Positions 8,266-16,022 of a stretch of 64,000 bases of DNA are shown here, piece after piece; position 1 is the stretch's first letter; every line of letters begins with the position of its first letter. The stretch comes from Actinomycetes bacterium (GTDB lineage Bacteria > Actinomycetota > Actinomycetes > Actinomycetales > Microbacteriaceae): NCBI GenBank assembly GCA_029777095.1, contig JAKOTS010000057.1, forward strand, positions 27,340 to 91,339, written 5' to 3'. A model generated the notes under the pieces. That model saw only the letters and a list, made by a program, of their open reading frames with translations. It did no database searches and was not told the DNA's origin. The position numbers were made by a program, and so were the translations under genes.

Positions 8266-10122
8266 TTACTTCTTCTCGTCCTCGTCTTCGACAACCTCTG
8301 CGTCGATCACGTCTTCGTCAGCGTCTGCCGACTCTGCGCGGTCGTCGCTGGTGTCGCTTGCGGTTTCTTGTTCCTGGCCCTGCGCGTAGATCGCTTCGCC
8401 GAGCTTCTGCTGGCTCTCGTTGAGCGCGTCGTACGCAGTCTTCACTGCGGCGTCGTCTTCACCTGCGAGCGCGGTCTTCAGCGCGTCGACATCTGCCTGC
8501 ACCGACGTCTTCACGTCTTCGGGCAGCTTGTCTTCGTTGTCCTTGATCAGCTTCTCGATCGAGTAGGTGAGCTGCTCGGCCTGGTTGCGAGTCTCTGCCG
8601 ATTCGCGACGCTGCTTGTCTTCAGCCGCGTGCTCTTCAGCCTCGCGCACCATGCGCTCGATGTCTTCCTTCGACAGCGACGAGCCGCCGGTGATCGTCAT
8701 CGACTGCTCCTTGCCCGTGCCCTTGTCCTTTGCAGACACGTGCACAATGCCGTTTGCGTCGATGTCGAACGTGACCTCGATCTGCGGGACGCCTCGGGGT
8801 GCCGGAGCGATACCCGTGAGCTCGAAGGTGCCGAGCTGCTTGTTGTCGCGCGTGAAGTCACGCTCACCCTGGAAGACCTGGATGGCCACCGAAGGCTGGT
8901 TGTCGTCGGCGGTCGTGAAGGTCTCGCTGCGCTTGGTCGGGATGGCCGTGTTGCGCTCGATGAGCTTGGTCATCATGCCGCCCTTGGTCTCGATACCGAG
9001 GCTCAGGGGGGTGACGTCGATCAGCAGCACGTCCTTGCGCTCGCCGCGCAGCACGCCAGCCTGGAGGGCGGCGCCGACGGCGACGACCTCGTCAGGGTTG
9101 ACACCCTTGTTGGCGTCCTTACCGGTCTCCTGCTTGACGAGCTCGGCAACGGCGGGCATGCGAGTCGAACCACCAACGAGCACGACGTGGTCGATTTCGC
9201 TGACCTTGACGCCGGCTTCGCGGATGACATCTGCGAACGGCTTCTTGGTGCGGTCGAGGAGGTCCTTGGTGAGGTCTTCGAACTTGGCACGCGTGATGGT
9301 CTCAGACAGCGAAACCGGGCCGTTCTCGGTGAGCGAGAGGTAGGGAAGGTTCACGCTGGTCGAGGTCGACGAGCTGAGCTCCTTCTTTGCCTGCTCTGCA
9401 GCCTCCTTGAGGCGCTGCAGTGCGATCTTGTCGCCCGAGACGTCAACACCCGTGGTGTCCTTGAACTGCTTGATCAGGTAGTCGACGAGACGCTGGTCCC
9501 AGTCGTCGCCACCGAGGCGGTTGTCGCCTGCGGTCGAGCGCACCTGGATGGTGGAGAAGTCGTCGTCCTTGCCCACTTCGAGCAGCGAGACGTCAAACGT
9601 TCCGCCACCGAGGTCGAACACCAGGATGAGCTCGTCTTCTTTACCCTTGTCGAGGCCGTATGCAAGCGCCGCGGCGGTGGGCTCGTTGATGATGCGGAGC
9701 ACGTTCAAGCCCGCAACCTCACCGGCCTCCTTGGTTGCCTGACGCTCTGCGTCGTTGAAGTAGGCGGGCACGGTGATGACAGCGTCGGTCACGGTGTCGC
9801 CGAGGTACTCCTCAGCGTCGCGCTTGAGCTTGCCGAGAATACGGGCCGAGATCTCCTGCGGCGAGTACTTCTTGTCGTCGACCGCGAAGGTCCAGTCGGT
9901 GCCCATGTGGCGCTTGACTGAAGCAAGGGTGCGGTCAACGTTGGTGACGGCCTGGCGCTTTGCGGTCTCACCGACGAGCACCTCGCCGTCCTTGGTAAAT
10001 GCGACCACCGACGGGGTGGTGCGGAAGCCTTCGGCGTTAGCGATAACCTTCGGCTCGCCACCCTCGAGGACGGCAACGACCGAGTTCGTGGTTCCGAGGT
10101 CGATTCCCACTGCACGTGACAT
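8266..10122 (-). CDS. dnaK: DnaK (Hsp70) chaperone
   Basis: A 618-residue Hsp70. The ATPase domain starts directly with [20 protein letters not shown], the actin-type phosphate-1 motif, and contains [15 protein letters not shown] and [13 protein letters not shown]. The substrate domain and an acidic, disordered tail ending EDEKK follow. The start at 10122 is fixed by the family N-terminus; a longer frame to 10233 is leader. It is the first gene of dnaK-grpE-dnaJ-hspR and is expressed from the promoter at 10215-10243, which is overlapped by HspR sites. Confidence 0.98.
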   Translation of the reverse strand: MSRAVGIDLGTTNSVVAVLEGGEPKVIANAEGFRTTPSVVAFTKDGEVLVGETAKRQAVTNVDRTLASVKRHMGTDWTFAVDDKKYSPQEISARILGKLKRDAEEYLGDTVTDAVITVPAYFNDAERQATKEAGEVAGLNVLRIINEPTAAALAYGLDKGKEDELILVFDLGGGTFDVSLLEVGKDDDFSTIQVRSTAGDNRLGGDDWDQRLVDYLIKQFKDTTGVDVSGDKIALQRLKEAAEQAKKELSSSTSTSVNLPYLSLTENGPVSLSETITRAKFEDLTKDLLDRTKKPFADVIREAGVKVSEIDHVVLVGGSTRMPAVAELVKQETGKDANKGVNPDEVVAVGAALQAGVLRGERKDVLLIDVTPLSLGIETKGGMMTKLIERNTAIPTKRSETFTTADDNQPSVAIQVFQGERDFTRDNKQLGTFELTGIAPAPRGVPQIEVTFDIDANGIVHVSAKDKGTGKEQSMTITGGSSLSKEDIERMVREAEEHAAEDKQRRESAETRNQAEQLTYSIEKLIKDNEDKLPEDVKTSVQADVDALKTALAGEDDAAVKTAYDALNESQQKLGEAIYAQGQEQETASDTSDDRAESADADEDVIDAEVVEDEDEKK

Positions 10123-10195
10123 ATGTGTCTCTCTCTTTCGTGTCGCGCGGGGTGCCGCGCGGCGTTGGGGTTGATCTGAAATTCTTGGGGCTGGA

Positions 10196-10270
10196 CTTGA
10201 GTCCAACAGGCTCAATGTTACAGGTTGAGCCAACCCGTGTCAACACGAAGTTGATATGAGCTAGCTCAAC
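10196..10270. promoter_or_regulatory. Three HAIR elements (HspR operators)
   Basis: The HAIR consensus is CTTGAGT-N7-ACTCAAG. Three copies with exactly 7-base spacers occur: 10196-10216 (CTTGAGT..GCTCAAT), 10224-10244 (GTTGAGC..TGTCAAC) and 10250-10270 (GTTGATA..GCTCAAC), centred 28 and 26 bp apart. The first covers the -10 and start point, the second the -35 and spacer, the third lies upstream. Confidence 0.85.
10215..10243 (-). promoter_or_regulatory. dnaK promoter
   Basis: On the minus strand TTGACA (10243-10238), a 17-base spacer and TAACAT (10220-10215) form a near-consensus housekeeping promoter embedded in the HAIR array. The leader to the dnaK ATG is about 85 bases. Confidence 0.8.
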
Positions 10271-10361
10271 TTTGAAGCTCCCTTTTTTGAGGCACCGCGG
10301 CCACAATTCTCGAGGTGCCGCGGCGCGCCGCCAGAGACACCCATCGTTCATCAATTCGCCG

Positions 10362-10367
10362 TAGCGT
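10362..10367 (+). promoter_or_regulatory. -10 box TAGCGT, leaderless start
   Basis: TAGCGT is followed by seven bases and the ATG at 10375; no Shine-Dalgarno sequence is present. Confidence 0.45.
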
Positions 10368-10374
10368 GACCACC

Positions 10375-11799
10375 ATGTCGCTGTCAGATGCACCTGCCCC
10401 CGGCGCTCCGGCCACGCCGCCGCCCACCGCGAACACTGGCGCCCTGAGCGCAATGGGCGCAATGTTCCAAGACACCGACGACAACCGTGTCGTGCCACGA
10501 AAGCAGATCTATTCGTGGGCCCTGTGGGACTGGGCGACCCAGCCGTTCAACTCGGTATTGCTGACCTTTGTCTTCGCATCGCTCTATCTTGTCTCCGACA
10601 ATTTCTTGCCGGCCGACGTTGCGGGGCTCGCAAACGACGACCCGCTGAAGCAGAGCGCGATGGCGACGCTGACGAGCGGTTACGGGCTCGCGACGTTTAT
10701 TGCCGGCATCCTGATTCTGATTCTTGCCCCGGTGCTTGGGCAGCAGGCCGACCGCCGAGGCAACAAGAAGCGCGGGCTCATGCTGTTCACCGCGCTGCTG
10801 GCGCTCGCGCAGTTTGCGCTGTTTTTCGTGCACGCCGACCCCTCGTATTTCTGGTTCGGCGCGATCGTGCTCTCGCTCGGGGCTGTTGTCGCCGAGATCG
10901 CGGGCGTGAACTACAACTCGATGCTCGTGCAGATCTCGACGCCGCGCACGGTGGGGCGCGTCAGCGGGCTCGGATGGGGCATGGGATACATCGGCGGCAT
11001 CGTCGCACTCACGCTCGTGGTCGTGCTGACCACCTTCAACTGGTTCGGCATGGATACGTCTGACGGCATGGCGTACCGCCTCATCGCCGTCGGCTGCGGC
11101 GTGTGGACGATCGTGTTCTCGATCCCGATCTTCTTGAACGTGCCCGAGGCGCCCGCGCGCATGGGCGCCGCGCGGGTCGGCTTCTTCCGCAGCTATGTCG
11201 TGCTGGTGCAAGACATCACGCGCCTGTACAAGAACCACCGCCCGACGTTTTGGTTCTTGGTCTCAAGCGCCGTCTACCGCGACGGACTCGCCGGAGTCTT
11301 CGCCTTCGGCGGCATCCTCGCGGCCGTCGTCTTCGGCTTCACCCCCACCGAGGTGATGATCTTCGGCATCGCGGCTAACGTCGTCGCCGGCATCTCAACG
11401 ATTCTTGCGGGGCGCGCAGACGACCGGTTCGGCGCGCGCAGCGTGATCGTAACCGCACTGACCGGGCTCGTAACCATCGCCCTGCTGCTGTTCTTCTTCC
11501 GCGACGTCGGCACGATCGTGTTCTGGGTCGGCGGGCTCCTGCTCTCGGCATTCGTCGGGCCGGCGCAGGCGGCAAGCCGTTCGCTGCTCGCCCGCGTCAC
11601 CCCGACGGGCATGCAGGGCGAGATCTTCGGCCTCTACGCCACAACCGGACGCGTCGCGAGCTTCATCGCACCGGGCCTCTGGGCCCTGTTCATCGCACTC
11701 TTCGGCGCGACGTACTGGGGCATCCTCGGCATCACGATCGTGCTGGCCGTGGGCCTGTTTCTCCTGCTGTTGGTGAAGCTTCCGCCGCACCGGAGGTAG
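10375..11799 (+). CDS. MFS transporter of the UMF1/Atg22-like family
   Basis: A 474-residue protein with about twelve membrane segments. The signature YSWALWDWATQPFNSVLLTF (about residues 44-63) is typical of UMF1-family permeases related to yeast Atg22; a Gly-rich segment VSGLGWGMGYIGG follows at mid-protein. Atg22 exports amino acids from the vacuole, but bacterial substrates are not established. The start at 10375 fits a leaderless message (TAGCGT-N7-ATG). It stands alone, divergent from dnaK and convergent with dcd. Confidence 0.85.
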   Translation: MSLSDAPAPGAPATPPPTANTGALSAMGAMFQDTDDNRVVPRKQIYSWALWDWATQPFNSVLLTFVFASLYLVSDNFLPADVAGLANDDPLKQSAMATLTSGYGLATFIAGILILILAPVLGQQADRRGNKKRGLMLFTALLALAQFALFFVHADPSYFWFGAIVLSLGAVVAEIAGVNYNSMLVQISTPRTVGRVSGLGWGMGYIGGIVALTLVVVLTTFNWFGMDTSDGMAYRLIAVGCGVWTIVFSIPIFLNVPEAPARMGAARVGFFRSYVVLVQDITRLYKNHRPTFWFLVSSAVYRDGLAGVFAFGGILAAVVFGFTPTEVMIFGIAANVVAGISTILAGRADDRFGARSVIVTALTGLVTIALLLFFFRDVGTIVFWVGGLLLSAFVGPAQAASRSLLARVTPTGMQGEIFGLYATTGRVASFIAPGLWALFIALFGATYWGILGITIVLAVGLFLLLLVKLPPHRR

Positions 11800-11829
11800 G
11801 GGCGGAAGTTGTTGCTGGCGCGGCGTTGC

Positions 11830-12435
11830 CTAAGCGCCAGGCGATCCCGCGTCGGTGACCGCCACGTCCGAGCGGTGGAAGTTCTGGAATGATCGGGATG
11901 CCGTGGGCCCCCGCTGCCCCTGATACCGGTTGCCGTACGGCCCCGACCCATAAGGGTTCTCGGCCGGCGACGACAGCCTGAAGAAGCAGAGCTGTCCGAT
12001 CTTCATGCCCGGCCACAGCTTGATCGGCAGCGTGGCGACGTTCGAGAGTTCAAGGGTGACGTGCCCTGAAAAGCCGGGGTCGATGAAACCCGCGGTCGAG
12101 TGCGTGAGCAGGCCGAGGCGTCCAAGTGACGACTTGCCCTCGAGTCGCGCCGCCACATCGTCGGGCAAGCTGACCTGCTCAAACGTCGCGCCAAGCACGA
12201 ACTCGCCCGGGTGCAGGATGAATGCCTCGTCGGGGCTCGTCTCGATGAGCTGCGTCAGGTCGGGCTGATCGGCGGCCGGGTCGATGAACGGGTACTTGTG
12301 GTTGTCGAAGAGTCGAAAGTAGCGGTCGAGCCGCACATCGACGCTCGACGGCTGCACCATGTCGGTCGTGAAGGGCTCAAGGCCGATGCGACCGGCGGCA
12401 AGCTCTTTTTTGATATCGCGGTCTGAGAGGAGCAC
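11830..12435 (-). CDS. dcd: dCTP deaminase (possibly bifunctional dCTP deaminase/dUTPase)
   Basis: The 201-residue product converts dCTP to dUTP (or directly to dUMP in bifunctional homologues such as the mycobacterial enzyme) for thymidylate synthesis. Visible motifs are [12 protein letters not shown], the nucleotide-binding [10 protein letters not shown], the catalytic Glu in HVTLELSN, and the C-terminal [13 protein letters not shown] that closes over the site. The length fits the family. The GTG start at 12435 lies six bases after a TAGGCT -10 box, suggesting a leaderless message. Which of the two reaction types applies cannot be told from sequence by eye. Confidence 0.96.
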   Translation of the reverse strand: MLLSDRDIKKELAAGRIGLEPFTTDMVQPSSVDVRLDRYFRLFDNHKYPFIDPAADQPDLTQLIETSPDEAFILHPGEFVLGATFEQVSLPDDVAARLEGKSSLGRLGLLTHSTAGFIDPGFSGHVTLELSNVATLPIKLWPGMKIGQLCFFRLSSPAENPYGSGPYGNRYQGQRGPTASRSFQNFHRSDVAVTDAGSPGA

Positions 12436-12441
12436 GCGCCA

Positions 12442-12447
12442 AGCCTA
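12442..12447 (-). promoter_or_regulatory. -10 box TAGGCT of dcd, leaderless
   Basis: On the minus strand TAGGCT is followed by six bases and the GTG start of dcd. Confidence 0.5.
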
Positions 12448-12557
12448 CCGAGCCGGTCGCGCTAGGATATTCAGTGTTGCCCTCAATTCGCGAGCAAACC
12501 GCGACTCGGGTGATGTCGTTCACTTGCACGGCCCGGCTTCTCGGCCGGCAAGAGTGC

Positions 12558-12631
12558 GGGGCTGTAGTTCAATGGTAGAACTTCTGCTTCCCAAGCAGAT
12601 AGCGCGGGTTCGATTCCCGTCAGCCCCTCCA
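12558..12631 (+). tRNA. tRNA-Gly (CCC), CCA encoded
   Basis: The 7-bp acceptor stem pairs GGGGCTG (12558-12564) with CAGCCCC (12621-12627). D arm, anticodon stem TCTGC/GCAGA with loop TTCCCAA (anticodon CCC) and the T arm GGGTTCGATTCCC are all intact. The 3' CCA (12629-12631) is encoded. It reads glycine GGG codons. Confidence 0.97.
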
Positions 12632-12741
12632 CGCGCCCGTTCGGGTGCTTCCCCATGCGCCGCACGCCCGGCCGCCGCGCCGCCGCACGCCTCTGCCGTT
12701 CCGCCGCCCTGTCTGACCGGCGCTCCGCATCGGCCACCCTT

Positions 12742-12810
12742 CCGCTCCGCAGTCGCGAAACGCCGCGAAACCGCGCACAAAGCGACAAAACGCGACGGGG
12801 GAACGGGACA
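12742..12810 (+). repeat. 69-bp direct repeat, copy 1
   Basis: Starts CCGCTCCGCAGTCGCGAAAC and ends CGCGACGGGGGAACGGGACA. The similarity to copy 2 continues beyond the end (CGTCAC(C/T)GGTTC). A shorter relative of its end, GCGACGGGGGAACG, recurs at 43747. Confidence 0.85.
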
Positions 12811-12864
12811 TGGGTCGGGCCGTCACCGGTTCGGCGCTCCCGCGCGGCCCAGTCGCGGGCGCGC

Positions 12865-12964
12865 GCGACACTAACTCAGGAAAAACGGTGTCCAGCGAGA
12901 CGAAGCCCCCGGAAATACGGGGGCGCATGGCGCCCGTCGCCAGGTTTTCCTGAGTTAGTGTCGC
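12865..12964. repeat. 100-bp inverted-repeat element, copy A
   Basis: A perfect 20-bp terminal inverted repeat, GCGACACTAACTCAGGAAAA (12865-12884) with its complement at 12945-12964, flanks 60 bases that contain a smaller CCCCCG/CGGGGG hairpin. It carries no gene. A second copy with different interior lies at 62883-62980. Confidence 0.85.
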
Positions 12965-12996
12965 CACACGGCGCACCCCGCCTGCACCATGCCGTC

Positions 12997-13065
12997 CCGC
13001 TCCGCAGTCGCGAAACGCCGCGAACCCCCGCACAAAGCGACAAAACGCGACGGGGGAACGGGACA
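12997..13065 (+). repeat. 69-bp direct repeat, copy 2
   Basis: Nearly identical to copy 1, with a few substitutions in the centre (GCGAACCCCCGCAC instead of GCGAAACCGCGCAC). Confidence 0.85.
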
Positions 13066-13111
13066 AAGCATCGCCCGTCACTGGTTCCGCGCTCCCGCCC
13101 CGCACCGCGCC

Positions 13112-13180
13112 CCGCTCAGCAGTCGCGAAACGCCGCGAAACCCCGCACAAAGCGACAAGACGCGACGGGGGAACGGGAGA
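13112..13180 (+). repeat. 69-bp direct repeat, copy 3
   Basis: Same length and order as copies 1 and 2, differing at a handful of positions including the last GGGAGA. Confidence 0.85.
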
Positions 13181-13294
13181 GGCGGTGGGACGCGCGGCGC
13201 GCGGCGCGTGCGGGGCGCGCGAGGGAACGGCAGAGGCGTGCGGGGCGCGCGGCGAAACGGCAGAGACGCGCGGCGCGCCGCCGCGCCGAGGCCC

Positions 13295-13975
13295 CTACAG
13301 CCCCGTCATGCCACGCAGGCGGTGACCGACCGCGATCGACTCACCGCTCAGCGGACGCGACAGCGGCGAGATCAGGAACGCGATGAGGTCGGCGATCTCG
13401 TCGGGGCTCGACTGTCCGCTCGAGCCCATCTGTACGTCGGGGATGGGGGTGTGGGTGATGACGCCGGGGCTGATCGCATTGACCGTGACCCCGGTGCCCG
13501 CGACCTGGTCGGCGAGGTGCTTGGACGCGATGATGAGCGCGGCGTTGCGCAGCGAGCCGGTCATGTTTGCGGTGAGCGAGGCGTTCTGTCCGCTCACCCC
13601 AACCACGCGGCCGTAGCCGGCGGCGGTCATGCTCGGCAGCACGGCGTTGGCGACGCGCAAGAACGTCATCGCCTTCGTGTCAATGCCGTCGAGCACGCGC
13701 GACGGCTCCGAGTTGAGCTTGGGGTCGGTGATGGTCGGCACCGTTGCCGCCGTCATCACCAGGCCGTCGATGCGCCCGTGCTCGGCGATGACGCTCGCAA
13801 CCGCGGCATCCACCGACTCGTCGCTCATCGCATCCATGACGACGCCGTCAGTCGAATTGCGTGACGCGGGGATCGCGATTGCACCCTCTGCGCGCAGGCG
13901 CTTGACGACAGCACTGCCGAGCAACCCGTGCCCACCGACGACGAGAATGACGCGTTCTTTGAGTTGAAGATCCAT
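13295..13975 (-). CDS. Short-chain dehydrogenase/reductase-like protein lacking the catalytic Tyr
   Basis: A 226-residue SDR-fold protein. The nucleotide-binding glycine motif GGHGLLGSA is near residues 13-21, and VNAISPG is present. In the segment that normally carries YxxxK, the Lys is kept (ALIIASKHLADQ) but the Tyr position is Ile, so classical SDR chemistry is not expected. It may bind NAD(P) as a regulatory or NmrA-like protein. I start it at the ATG at 13975, where the family N-terminus MDLQLKERVILV begins; no Shine-Dalgarno is visible. It diverges from the copper-type operon. Confidence 0.8.
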   Translation of the reverse strand: MDLQLKERVILVVGGHGLLGSAVVKRLRAEGAIAIPASRNSTDGVVMDAMSDESVDAAVASVIAEHGRIDGLVMTAATVPTITDPKLNSEPSRVLDGIDTKAMTFLRVANAVLPSMTAAGYGRVVGVSGQNASLTANMTGSLRNAALIIASKHLADQVAGTGVTVNAISPGVITHTPIPDVQMGSSGQSSPDEIADLIAFLISPLSRPLSGESIAVGHRLRGMTGL

Positions 13976-14044
13976 GCGAATCAGAGTAACTACGCACGGC
14001 CCCCACGATGTGAAGTCGCCACAGATTCCTGCAAGAATGACGAA

Positions 14045-14668
14045 ATGCAACGGTCCAGAGCTTCTCGCGCACTGCGCGGGCTCATCGGGGCCTCAATTGC
14101 TACATTCGTGGCCCTGCTTTCGCACCTCGCGGCCGGTGGCGCGATGCCCGGATGGATCGGTATCGCCCTCCCCTGGCTGCTTTCGGTGATGGTGTGCACC
14201 CTGCTCGCGGGCCGCGCGCTCTCGCTCATTCGCCTGTCACTCAGCGTGATCGCGAGCCAGGCGCTCTTTCACTTCCTCTTCATCTTCGGCTTCATCACCC
14301 GAAGTGGTGCGGCGGCCGCCGCCCAGAACGCGCACGCCCACCACTCCGCACCCGGCACGATGACGCTGCCACCGGTCTCGGCGATCCCCGTCGACGCGTT
14401 CGTTGGCGACACCGCCATGTGGATCTCGCACGGCATCGCCGCCCTCATCACCGTCGCGTCGCTCTACCGCGGCGAGCGCACGCTCCTGCAGTTGCGCGAG
14501 CTCGCACGCGACATCTCGGCTTGGACCGCCCGCGCCTTCGGCGTCGTCGCACTGCCGCTGCCACTGCGGCCGGTCCGCGTGCGCGCCACCCGCCTCTCAC
14601 TCCGCGCCCCCGGCGCCGGTCCCGCTCGCTCGTCGCTTCAGCGGCGAGGCCCACCTCTCTGCGCCTGA
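14045..14668 (+). CDS. Membrane protein with His-rich loop, upstream of copC
   Basis: I do not recognise the family. The 207 residues contain four or five hydrophobic segments (roughly residues 10-30, 37-55, 60-85, 115-140) and a loop with NAHAHHSA that could bind metal. The C-terminus is Arg/Pro-rich. It precedes CopC, PCu(A)C and DyP in the same direction, with 116 bases to copC, which suggests a copper-related membrane role. The start at 14045 excludes a polar upstream stretch that overlaps the divergent SDR gene. Confidence 0.7.
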   Translation: MQRSRASRALRGLIGASIATFVALLSHLAAGGAMPGWIGIALPWLLSVMVCTLLAGRALSLIRLSLSVIASQALFHFLFIFGFITRSGAAAAAQNAHAHHSAPGTMTLPPVSAIPVDAFVGDTAMWISHGIAALITVASLYRGERTLLQLRELARDISAWTARAFGVVALPLPLRPVRVRATRLSLRAPGAGPARSSLQRRGPPLCA

Positions 14669-14784
14669 TCTGACCGCGGTGTGGTCGCCAATTGTGGCGC
14701 CATGCACCGCTTCTTGCTCGGCCCTTGTCGAGTGATCAATTGCGCGTGGATGCCGCAGCCCGGCGTCCAGAGAGAGGTTTTGCC

Positions 14785-15489
14785 ATGTTTCGCCCTCGCC
14801 TGTTTGCGATGGGGGTGCTGGTAGCGGCGTTCGCGGTGTTCGCGACGTCTGTGCCCGCATCGGCCCATGACGCACTGATCGGCAGCACGCCGGAGCCGGG
14901 AGCACGCCTCACCGAGGCGCCGGCCGAGGTCTCGCTGCGGTTCTCCGACGATGTGCTCACCCTCGGGGCGGCGGTCATCGTCGCCGACGGGGCCGGCCGC
15001 GACTGGGTGGTGGGCGATGTCAGAATCGCCGGCAACTCCGTCTCGGCGGCGCTCGACGGGCCCCTCCCCGAGGCCGGCTACGAGCTGCGCTGGCGCGTGG
15101 TCTCGTCTGACGGCCACCCCATTTCGGGGCTCGTGCCGTTCACGGTCGGCGAGGGTGCACCCCTCGTCAGGTCGACCGCCGACAACGACGGCGAAAGCGG
15201 CAACACCGGCAGCACCGGCAACAACACCAACGATGACGGCGCGAACAACGCCAGACCCGATGTTGTTGTCGACACCACCGAACCCGCGCAAGGTCAGGTC
15301 GCTGAAGGGTTCGGCGGTATCCCCCGAGTCGTCGCACTCGGGGTGGGCGGCGCCGTCGTTGCGCTCGCCATCGCCGCACTCATTGCATTCACCCGCCGGC
15401 GCGCTCGCGCAGGCGGCCAGGTGGCCGGGCAGGACCCCGCCACCACACCACACTCCCGCGACGAATCGTCCGGAAACTCTTCGCTGTGA
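14785..15489 (+). CDS. copC: CopC-type periplasmic copper-binding protein with C-terminal anchor
   Basis: The 234-residue product has a signal peptide ending PASA, after which the mature protein begins HDALIGSTPEPG. The N-terminal His is a copper ligand in CopC proteins, and the second ligand region DGHPISG is present near residue 110. A Gly/Asn/Thr/Asp-rich linker and a C-terminal membrane helix with RRR tail anchor the domain outside the membrane. GAGAGG precedes the start by about nine bases. It is followed by the PCu(A)C chaperone at 11 bp and then DyP, so it likely passes copper along the chain. Confidence 0.9.
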   Translation: MFRPRLFAMGVLVAAFAVFATSVPASAHDALIGSTPEPGARLTEAPAEVSLRFSDDVLTLGAAVIVADGAGRDWVVGDVRIAGNSVSAALDGPLPEAGYELRWRVVSSDGHPISGLVPFTVGEGAPLVRSTADNDGESGNTGSTGNNTNDDGANNARPDVVVDTTEPAQGQVAEGFGGIPRVVALGVGGAVVALAIAALIAFTRRRARAGGQVAGQDPATTPHSRDESSGNSSL

Positions 15490-15500
15490 AAGGCATCTCT

Positions 15501-16022
15501 ATGAACACTTCCACCACCCTCCGTCTTGCCGCCCTTGTCGCCGCGGCGGGCCTCACCCTCACTGCCTGCGCGGCAACACCAGCTCCAACGCCCCCGGCTG
15601 CCAGCCAGGGGGTGGCTGAGGCATCCACCGTCGTCACCATCACCGATGCCTGGTTCAAGGCCGCCGATGAGGGGATGTCTGGGGCATTCGGTACGTTCAA
15701 CAACGCGGGCGCCGATGACGTGACCATCGTGTCGGCGTCGAGCGAGGTCGCGCACATGGTCGAGCTCCACGAGACCACCGAGAACGCCAGTGGCGAGCTC
15801 GAGATGCGCGAGGTCAAGGGCGGATTCACGATCCCCGCCGGCGGCTCGTTCGCTCTCGAGCCCGGCGCAAATCACCTCATGTTTATGGGGCTGATGGCGC
15901 CGCTGCAGGCGGGTGCCACCGTTGAGGTCACCGTGACCTTCGACGACGGTTCGACGTTCACATTCGAGGCTCCGGTCAAGGACTACTCGGGCGCGAACGA
16001 GAACTACGAAACGGGCGAGTAG
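15501..16022 (+). CDS. PCu(A)C copper chaperone lipoprotein
   Basis: A 173-residue lipoprotein (lipobox LTAC) with the PCu(A)C/DUF461 domain. The copper motif H(M)X10MX21HXM is visible as HMVELHE, LEMREV and the later NHLMFMGL. Such proteins deliver Cu(I) outside the membrane, classically to the CuA site of cytochrome oxidase; in streptomycetes related chaperones serve other cuproenzymes. The start at 15501 has AAAGG eight bases upstream; a possible earlier ATG at 15486 overlaps the end of copC. The TAG stop shares a base with the GTG of the DyP gene, indicating coupling. Confidence 0.92.
   Translation: MNTSTTLRLAALVAAAGLTLTACAATPAPTPPAASQGVAEASTVVTITDAWFKAADEGMSGAFGTFNNAGADDVTIVSASSEVAHMVELHETTENASGELEMREVKGGFTIPAGGSFALEPGANHLMFMGLMAPLQAGATVEVTVTFDDGSTFTFEAPVKDYSGANENYETGE

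Larger units (their letters stand above)
12632..13294. other. Gene-free repeat island downstream of tRNA-Gly
   Basis: About 660 very GC-rich bases between the tRNA and the SDR gene. I see no credible gene; the open frames on both strands are arginine-rich and follow the repeats. It holds three 69-bp direct repeats, one 100-bp inverted-repeat element and degenerate GGAACGGCAGAG copies near 13230-13270. Confidence 0.75.

Noticed and set aside
8368..9921. 517-codon plus-strand frame opposite dnaK
   Set aside because: Antisense to a certain dnaK; no recognisable domains, a typical high-GC shadow.
12742..13180. CRISPR array
   Set aside because: Only three 69-bp repeats with irregular spacing (255 and 115 bp) and no cas genes.
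12655..13386. Arg-rich open frame across the repeat island
   Set aside because: It follows the 69-bp repeats and inverted repeat, has no ribosome site and its composition mirrors the repeat; not credible as a protein.
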